Source of the DNA: Tritrichomonas musculus
Taxonomy: Eukaryota; Parabasalia; Tritrichomonadida; Tritrichomonadidae
Direction of reading: 5' to 3'
Assembly (NCBI GenBank): GCA_039105265.1
Contig: JAPFFF010000021.1
Coordinates: forward strand, 372,001 to 436,000
DNA: 64,000 bases
Positions within the stretch are counted from its first letter, which is position 1; every line of letters starts with the position of its first letter. The notes beneath the pieces are model-generated. The model was not told the origin of the DNA. It did not search any database and worked only from the letters and a program-made list of their open reading frames with translations. The position numbers were made by a program, and so were the translations under genes. Positions 58,448 to 64,000 of this stretch are shown here, piece after piece.

Positions 58448-60049
58448 ATGAATGAAATAGATCGAGGCTTTGAAGGAGTACTTCAAGCTTGCTCACGTGA
58501 TACAGACCCTATTTTTTTTGACTGTCCTCCACATTTCTTTCCAAACGAAGACGGAAGCTATACAATATACGAAATTAAAAATGGTATATTAACAAAAGAA
58601 ACTTGTGATATACCAGATGATCCTCCAACAATGAATTTTAATAGAGTTGTTGAAATAGAAGATAGAGTTATTTCTGGTTCTTTCGATGAATCAATGAGAA
58701 GTCAGCTTTATTATTTCAATGATCATATTGCCCAATTAGCTGCTAATTATTTCAGTACCATTGTACTCCATATAAAACTTGTTTTTGGAATTAATGAAGA
58801 AGCTATTAATAATGATTCTGATAAAAATTCTGTCTCTGAAGATGATGATAAGAATATATTTGTTCTTCTAAATGGATCAACTGTTATAACATTAGAATAT
58901 CAAGTTAATGCCCATGTTTCTCGTCCAGAAATTACTTCACTTGTTGAAAAAGTAATGTCTTCAAATAAAAATTCTTCTATTCAAGAATCCGTTTCAAACC
59001 AAAACAAAGATCAAAATCCGATTGTAATTGAAAACAGAAAAGTTAAGAAACGTAATAAAGCATATTATGCGTCAGATTCTTTGAGTGTCATTGATAGTGA
59101 ATATGAGTCTAACGAAGAAGAAGAAGAAGATAAAAGCAAAAAAGAAGATGGTTGTCATAGCGAATATTCAGCTCAAGATTTTATAGGTCAATACAATCCA
59201 GATTCACAAATAATTGCAGCGATAGATTACGAAATAAATAGAGAAATCGATCACACATACTGCATTACTAATGCTGTTGATTGTGGACCGCCGAAATATC
59301 ATATTAACCGTATTGTTGTGGCACTTTATAATTTGCACTTGAAATTTCCTAATTTTGGCGATTCTGAACTTTATTACCAACTCAAACTCAGATTTCCTCA
59401 CCCAAATGAAAAAGTTCCATGTTGTGTCCAATGTTATCATATATATATGGCTTCAGATCGAGTATGTCGAGCATGTAAAAAATCCGCAGCATTAACATTC
59501 GAACTTCCACCTCAACCATTCCAACCGCTTGTTGCAACTGAATTAAACAAACGTGGGAAAATGCCAATAAATTCAACGACTATTCAAAAAAATGACCCCC
59601 ATTCATTTTTCTTAAATATAGTTCAATCTCCTTATAAAGATCCTGTTTTTCTCATTCCAGAACCTCAAAAAACTGGAGCTGGAAAGAAGAAGAATTCATC
59701 AATCAAAGTTAAAAAGAGAAGTTCATATTCTAATTCTCGTTGTTCTACTTCATATTCATCAAATAAAAGAGAATCAACGCCAAGTTGGGTTACGAGACTT
59801 GCTGGTGATGATCCTGATGCTGCTTCGAATTTTTCAAGGAGAGGGATGAGAACTTTATGTATGTCATCACTAATGAAATACAGAGCAGCTAATATGAATG
59901 ATTTGCCGTATTATCTAACTCCCGTTGGCTACTCAGAATCATTAGCGCCTAATAAATATTATAGGCCTCCCTTTGATATTGCAAAGCTTGATCCAAAAAG
60001 AAAAAGAAAGTTGCATGTATTGCCAAAGAAGACTGAAGATGATGATTGA
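58448..60049 (+). CDS. Unrecognised protein with a CxxC pair (zinc-ribbon-like)
   Basis: 533 residues from the ATG at 58448. The N-terminal 165 residues look folded ('GSYTIYEIKNGILTKETCDIPDDPPTMNFNRVVEIEDRVISG', 'IVLHIKLVFGINEEA'); a charged acidic/Ser linker follows (about 125-240). A compact segment near residues 285-350 reads 'YHINRIVVALYNLHLKFPNFGDSELYYQLKLRFPHPNEKVPCCVQCYHIYMASDRVCRACKK', with two CxxC pairs that could bind one zinc. The C-terminus is basic and Pro/Tyr-rich ('DLPYYLTPVGYSESLAPNKYYRPPF', 'KRKRKLHVLPKK'). I do not recognise the family. It is a well-formed, probably conserved trichomonad gene; the layout would suit a cytoskeletal or nucleic-acid-associated protein, but no function can be given. 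Confidence 0.8.
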   Translation: MNEIDRGFEGVLQACSRDTDPIFFDCPPHFFPNEDGSYTIYEIKNGILTKETCDIPDDPPTMNFNRVVEIEDRVISGSFDESMRSQLYYFNDHIAQLAANYFSTIVLHIKLVFGINEEAINNDSDKNSVSEDDDKNIFVLLNGSTVITLEYQVNAHVSRPEITSLVEKVMSSNKNSSIQESVSNQNKDQNPIVIENRKVKKRNKAYYASDSLSVIDSEYESNEEEEEDKSKKEDGCHSEYSAQDFIGQYNPDSQIIAAIDYEINREIDHTYCITNAVDCGPPKYHINRIVVALYNLHLKFPNFGDSELYYQLKLRFPHPNEKVPCCVQCYHIYMASDRVCRACKKSAALTFELPPQPFQPLVATELNKRGKMPINSTTIQKNDPHSFFLNIVQSPYKDPVFLIPEPQKTGAGKKKNSSIKVKKRSSYSNSRCSTSYSSNKRESTPSWVTRLAGDDPDAASNFSRRGMRTLCMSSLMKYRAANMNDLPYYLTPVGYSESLAPNKYYRPPFDIAKLDPKRKRKLHVLPKKTEDDD

Positions 60050-60155
60050 TTTTATTTTTTTTGTGTATTTTTAATGTTTATAAAATTTATAGATGTATGG
60101 TTATAATTCGTTCTTTGTATTTTGTCTTTTTTAAAAATTAAACGTATAAATTATC

Positions 60156-60183
60156 AAAAAGTTTAGGCTTATCAATGACGTTA
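60156..60183. promoter_or_regulatory. Promoter motifs upstream of the coiled-coil gene
   Basis: AAAAAGTTT (60156-60164, the box in reverse orientation) and TGACGTTA (60176-60183, complement of TAACGTCA) lie 19-47 bp before the ATG at 60203. Confidence 0.35.
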
Positions 60184-60202
60184 AAATCTTCTAAGTTGGC
60201 AT

Positions 60203-62656
60203 ATGGATGATTGTTTTAATTCTTATTGTATGCAATCTGTTGAATTAGATAATGATGTTCAAAGAGAAGATCGATGTCGGGTAATCAAACTTTTGCAAGA
60301 ACAAGTTTCAAGTTTGCTTTTTTATAAAAACGAATACGATCAAATGAAAAAAAGAGCAGAAATGGCAGAGCGTTTATTAGAAATGCGCGAATCGGAAATT
60401 AAACTCAAATTTGATGAACTCGAAGAAACGTTTAAAATTTTGGAAGACGAAAACCAAAGATTAAAAACTCAATTAGCGAATGGATTTAAAAATTCAAAGC
60501 AAAGCGCGGCAAATAATGAGTCTTCTTCTCAAGATATTGAGCAAGGGGAAAATAAATGGAAATTAAAGTACAAAGCATTAGCGAGAATGGCAAATGGAAC
60601 TATTGAATCTAATGTTGGTGAATCAAATATGGATAATTCAGCACTTCAATCGCAAATTGATGATCTCAAGAGATTAAACGACGAAAAAAGCAAAAGCATC
60701 ACAATTTTATCAGAAGAATTACAAAAGGCATCAAAAGAATCAACCCAAGCTAAAGAATCCGCATCAAGATTTCTTAAGCAAGTTCAAAAACTTCAAAATG
60801 AAATTGATACATATAAAGATGAAAATTCAAAACTAAAAGCCAACCAAAGGCAAAAAAGTGCACTTTTAGCTCATACAAGAAATCAGCAAGAAAAAAATAT
60901 CAAAAATCAAAAGCAAATTGAGCAAAGCACAAATATGGAAATTGAAGAACAAAAAAAGAAATTTGTAGCATTAAATGCCGAAGTTACTCGTTTGACAAAT
61001 GCCTACGATAAAGAATTAAAAGTTCGAAAAAGTGCAGAAAAAAAGATTATAAAACTTACTAAATCAAACGAAGCAATCAAAGAGAAACTTCAAGAAACCC
61101 TTAAAAAATTCCAAAATGAAAATAAATTACTCCAAGATGAGATTAATGGAAATAAAGTCACTCAAGAAAATTTGCAAAACGATCTGAAGCAAGCTCATAC
61201 AGCAAATGAAGAACTTCAAAGTGAATTGAATAAAGCTGAGAAAATAAAAAAGAAGAAGGAAAAGCTTGAATTAATCGTAAAAGAAATGCAAGAAACAATT
61301 GATGAATTACAAACGAGTATTTCATCTGTTGAATCAGATTTTTCTGCACGATTTGAAGAATTAAAAAATTTATTAATTAAATATTGGGGTGGAGCAGCTT
61401 TGAATTACGATTGGAATGATTGTCTAAGTTGTATTGATGAAAAATTTTCAATATATCAAGCAAACGAAGCAATGATTTTAATGTTAAAGGCAAAAATGTC
61501 AAAAATGAAAAAACGAAACCAAAAACTGCATAATGATATAATACAAAATTCTGAATCGCAATCTGTTAGTACTTCACAACCTTCAGAAGCCTTCTCAAGT
61601 GATGGTCGAGCTGAACCCCAAATCATTTACAAAGAAGTGCCAAATCCTTATAAAGATATCAATTTATTTAGGCATGCAGTAACAAGAAGGATGAATAAAA
61701 TATACTTTAAACTTTATGATGATGTAGAAAAACTTAATAATGCTTTTCAAAGCTCAGCCAATGAGCAAATTAATAATAATAATAGCTATGATGAAAGTGA
61801 TACAGGTAGCAATTGCACTAATACTAATAAAGAAATTTCAATGAGAAGTCTCATTTTGTTTTCAATTATCACGCAAAGATGGAAAACTTTCAAGAATGAT
61901 CAGGAATTTGATAAAACTTCTATTTTAGAATATCTTCCAAGTAAATGGAGAAAAGAAACAAATCAAATTCCTTTAATAATTCAGAAGATGAGGCAATCTT
62001 CAATGAAATTAAGACAGCAGATAGCTCAAAATTCCATTTTAGCAAAAGCTAATCAAGAACTGACAATCAGAACAAAGCAAGCTGAATCAGAATTACTGAA
62101 AATCCAGCAAATAAATCAAACTAGATTTCAAGAAACAAACGAAATTCAACAGAAAATCAAATTCTATGAATCTAAATGTCAAAAATTAATTGATCCCCAA
62201 GTGCATGAGTCAGTCAAGCAGCAGCTTCAGAAGCAAATTATCGAATCAAAAAATCTTGAAAAACAATTAGTTTTATTAAAATCAGAAATGAAAAATCTTC
62301 TCGCTTCAATAGACGGAAAGCATGAAGAAATATCTGATATGCAAGCAAATATGATGAATTTGGCAGATGAAAATGAAGAATTAAAACATCATCTTGATGA
62401 TTTATCACATGAGCTTAGCGTAACTCAAGCTGCTTTAAAAGAAAGAACTAAAGAACTTCTTGCAATTGAAAGAAAACTAATGAAAGAAAAGAAAAGTGTC
62501 GTAATAGTCAAAGAATCGATTCCATTATCACAAAGTAATTATAAAAATCAGATTAAGGAAGATCACCAATCAAATTGTAGTTTTTTAACAGAAGCAATTA
62601 GAGGAGGACTAGCAAAAATGCAAACAAAAATAATGAAAGGTGATGGAATGATTTGA
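60203..62656 (+). CDS. Long coiled-coil protein
   Basis: 817 residues from the ATG at 60203. Heptad-rich coiled coils cover roughly residues 30-395 and 590-770 ('MAERLLEMRESEIKLKFDELEETFKILEDENQRLKTQLA', 'LEKQLVLLKSEMKNLLASIDGKHEEISDMQANMMNLADENEEL'). Between them lies a more globular stretch (about 385-620) with 'IKYWGGAALNYDWNDCLSCIDEKF' and 'ILFSIITQRWKTFKNDQEFDKTSILEYLPSKWR', which resembles parts of centrosomal or nuclear-pore coiled-coil proteins only in style. No motor, signal or membrane domain. The likely role is structural, e.g. basal body, axostyle/costa or Golgi tether, but homology cannot be claimed. Confidence 0.85.
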   Translation: MDDCFNSYCMQSVELDNDVQREDRCRVIKLLQEQVSSLLFYKNEYDQMKKRAEMAERLLEMRESEIKLKFDELEETFKILEDENQRLKTQLANGFKNSKQSAANNESSSQDIEQGENKWKLKYKALARMANGTIESNVGESNMDNSALQSQIDDLKRLNDEKSKSITILSEELQKASKESTQAKESASRFLKQVQKLQNEIDTYKDENSKLKANQRQKSALLAHTRNQQEKNIKNQKQIEQSTNMEIEEQKKKFVALNAEVTRLTNAYDKELKVRKSAEKKIIKLTKSNEAIKEKLQETLKKFQNENKLLQDEINGNKVTQENLQNDLKQAHTANEELQSELNKAEKIKKKKEKLELIVKEMQETIDELQTSISSVESDFSARFEELKNLLIKYWGGAALNYDWNDCLSCIDEKFSIYQANEAMILMLKAKMSKMKKRNQKLHNDIIQNSESQSVSTSQPSEAFSSDGRAEPQIIYKEVPNPYKDINLFRHAVTRRMNKIYFKLYDDVEKLNNAFQSSANEQINNNNSYDESDTGSNCTNTNKEISMRSLILFSIITQRWKTFKNDQEFDKTSILEYLPSKWRKETNQIPLIIQKMRQSSMKLRQQIAQNSILAKANQELTIRTKQAESELLKIQQINQTRFQETNEIQQKIKFYESKCQKLIDPQVHESVKQQLQKQIIESKNLEKQLVLLKSEMKNLLASIDGKHEEISDMQANMMNLADENEELKHHLDDLSHELSVTQAALKERTKELLAIERKLMKEKKSVVIVKESIPLSQSNYKNQIKEDHQSNCSFLTEAIRGGLAKMQTKIMKGDGMI

Positions 62657-62798
62657 TTTTAATTCAAAATTTATTTTTTTTATGTTATTATTATATTATT
62701 TTTTAAATATTAGTATATGAATTTAGCAATCATCAAATTTTAATTGATTTGTTTTTCTTTTTTATATATATTTTTCTTCATTTTTTTATATACATATG

Positions 62799-62802
<4 letters not shown>

Positions 62803-62835
<33 letters not shown>
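62803..62835. repeat. Poly-T tract
   Basis: A run of 33 T in the 3' gap between the coiled-coil and cytochrome b5 genes; the exact length is prone to sequencing or replication slippage. Confidence 0.85.
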
Positions 62836-62840
<5 letters not shown>

Positions 62841-62859
62841 TATTGATCATCTTGAAGTA

Positions 62860-63168
62860 TTATTCTGTATTGCTAACAATTTTGCCTATCTTAAGTTTTT
62901 CAATCAAATCAAGATAATGTCCACGGTGGAATTTCATAAATTGTTTTGTAATATCACTTCCTGCCATTATGCACTGTGCGCCTCCTGGATGTTTGTTTAG
63001 GTATAGAGTGATATTGTAAACATTTTCGCCAATAATAACCCAATAATCTTCAAAAGTTTGATGCTTTTTGACTTCTTCTTCTGTTATGTCGCCAATATAA
63101 TCTAATTGTGGGCAATTATCTTTCCATTCTTGCTGCATTTTACGTCTTCTATCTCTGATTGATGCCAT
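62860..63168 (-). CDS. Cytochrome b5-like heme-binding protein
   Basis: 102 residues from the ATG at 63168. A charged N-terminal 20 residues precede a single cytochrome b5 fold: 'EEVKKHQTFEDYWVIIGENVYNITLYLNKHPGGAQCIMAGSDITKQFMKFHRGHYLDLIEKLKIGKI'. The first heme ligand is His60 in the HPGG motif; the second, 24 residues on, is His84 in 'HRGH', as spacing demands. There is no C-terminal membrane anchor or fused reductase, so it is a small soluble electron carrier. Similar solo b5 domains exist in trichomonads, although these organisms lack a conventional heme pathway. An AAACTTTTT box lies 36 bp upstream. Confidence 0.93.
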   Translation of the reverse strand: MASIRDRRRKMQQEWKDNCPQLDYIGDITEEEVKKHQTFEDYWVIIGENVYNITLYLNKHPGGAQCIMAGSDITKQFMKFHRGHYLDLIEKLKIGKIVSNTE

Positions 63169-63587
63169 TTCAGTTTGTGAAATAAAAGTTAAGTATATTT
63201 TAGAAAAAGTTTTTTTCCGCTAAATATTTCTTATCAAATTGAGTTATTTTTTTTGAAAAAACTCACAATTTATAGAAAAATACATTTCCTTTTTTATCTA
63301 ATCATATCTCACAAAAAAACAAAATTAAATATGATTGGGATACTAAGTTTTAAATTTATCTATCATTAAAGATATTGAAAATATCCAATGACCATTTTCA
63401 ATTTGGTTGATTTCAAAATGGGTAATATAAACTAGTTTTTGCATTATCAATTGACTTTGTTTTGTTTTAGCATAATATGGTATAATATATAAAATTATAA
63501 ATTAAGAAATTGCATAAGTACAATACAAAAGAAAGAACAATTCATAACCAATAGAAATGAATTTTTTTCTTATTATGCACAAGAACA
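63169..63587. other. Intergenic, promoter of cytochrome b5 and 3' flank of the next gene
   Basis: 419 bp, AT-rich. Apart from the box listed separately nothing is recognised. Confidence 0.5.
63204..63212 (-). promoter_or_regulatory. AAACTTTTT box upstream of the cytochrome b5 gene
   Basis: AAACTTTTT on the coding strand, 36 bp before the ATG at 63168. Confidence 0.5.
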
Positions 63588-64000
63588 TCAGAAATTTGAT
63601 TGACTGAATGAAATTTTCGGAACAACAATAGGCGCTCCAGGAACTCCTTTCGTACTAAATGACATATGTCTTCTTTTTGGAAGGGATTTGATGGGGCTCA
63701 CTGTTGATGTAGTCTGTCCAAAAGGATGAACGAATCTAACTTCATGATGATTTGAAGGAAAGCTTTCTTTTGGACTATGAAGACTTTCTTCTACAAAATT
63801 ATGGATTGTTCCTTGGTTATTACTTGAATTCGAATTAAGGATTGGATTTAAATTATTATTATCATCATTATTATTATCATCGTTATTATTATCTTTATTA
63901 TTGTTATCTTTATTATTATTATTATTATTAAGTTTTGGATTAATGTTTGGTATAGGATATGAATTCTTATTAATATTAAGATTTGGATTAATGTTTGGTA
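63588..64000 (-). CDS. 3' end of an Asn-rich protein gene (cut by window edge)
   Basis: An open frame on the minus strand enters from the right edge and ends at a TGA (63588-63590), 137 codons in view. It starts with two 'NINPNLN/KLN'-type repeats and an Asn/Asp-rich run ('NNNKDNNNDDNNN'). The end is basic and Ser/Pro-rich: 'EESLHSPKESFPSNHHEVRFVHPFGQ', 'SPIKSLPKRRHMSFSTKGVPGAPIVVPKISF'. Several SP and TP sites might be phosphorylated. No domain is recognised, and the product cannot be named from this part. Confidence 0.7.
   Translation of the reverse strand, partial: PNINPNLNINKNSYPIPNINPKLNNNNNNKDNNNKDNNNDDNNNDDNNNLNPILNSNSSNNQGTIHNFVEESLHSPKESFPSNHHEVRFVHPFGQTTSTVSPIKSLPKRRHMSFSTKGVPGAPIVVPKISFSQSNF

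Noticed and set aside
1-64000. CRISPR arrays, bacterial operons, ribosome binding sites or prokaryotic origin
   Set aside because: Gene families, the intron and eukaryotic transposons show a eukaryotic nuclear contig; the tandem arrays have no spacers.

Overview
This window looks like a nuclear contig from a parabasalid flagellate, most likely a Tritrichomonas-type trichomonad. It is very AT-rich and gene-dense, and almost every gene is one open frame. The gene families fit: BspA-like leucine-rich-repeat proteins, right-handed beta-helix (Pmp-like) membrane proteins, a long ankyrin protein, a three-repeat Myb factor, a DM10 axonemal protein and a bacterial-type glucokinase fold. The one clear intron carries trichomonad signals, a 5' GTATGT and a fused branch/3' site CTAACACATAG. 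The species is inferred; no rRNA or tRNA gene was found.

Layout. 0-8.2 kb: a BTB-like/discoidin protein, a BspA-like protein, and a three-GAF protein whose second GAF domain holds 19 exact-length 27-bp repeats. 8.5-21 kb: a decayed zone with a broken beta-helix gene fused head-to-head to a 3300-residue double-vWA protein that seems to lack its 5' end, a 98-bp MITE and a 5'-truncated LCAT-like fragment. 21-32 kb: a beta-helix membrane protein with an Asn-rich repeat tail, an importin-beta, a DM10 protein, a type I DnaJ, a small unknown protein and Beclin/Atg6.

32.25-43.94 kb: an 11.7-kb nest of DNA transposons. A hAT element (8-bp TSD TTTTGATT) contains an apparently intact Mutator-like element (9-bp TSD GAATAATTT, 780-residue transposase, compound TIRs built of GC-rich 120-bp repeats). 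The hAT transposase gene is also split by a 1.9-kb non-autonomous element with a 10-bp TSD. Removing that insert and one TSD copy leaves a 548-codon frame.

44-64 kb: ankyrin protein, second beta-helix protein, intron-containing coiled-coil gene, Myb1R2R3 factor, a glucokinase-fold protein that lacks key catalytic motifs, a degenerate Tc1/mariner copy, NMN adenylyltransferase, a second BspA-like protein, two unrecognised proteins (one with a CxxC pair, one a long coiled coil), a cytochrome b5 and the 3' end of an Asn-rich gene.

Promoters. Six host genes share AAACTTTTT in the same orientation about 19-43 bp upstream of the ATG, and the MULE transposase has a close match. Several promoters also carry TAACG/CGTTA motifs, often paired, that resemble trichomonad Myb recognition elements. 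Several genes have a longer frame through a non-ATG codon; the first in-frame ATG is used here.
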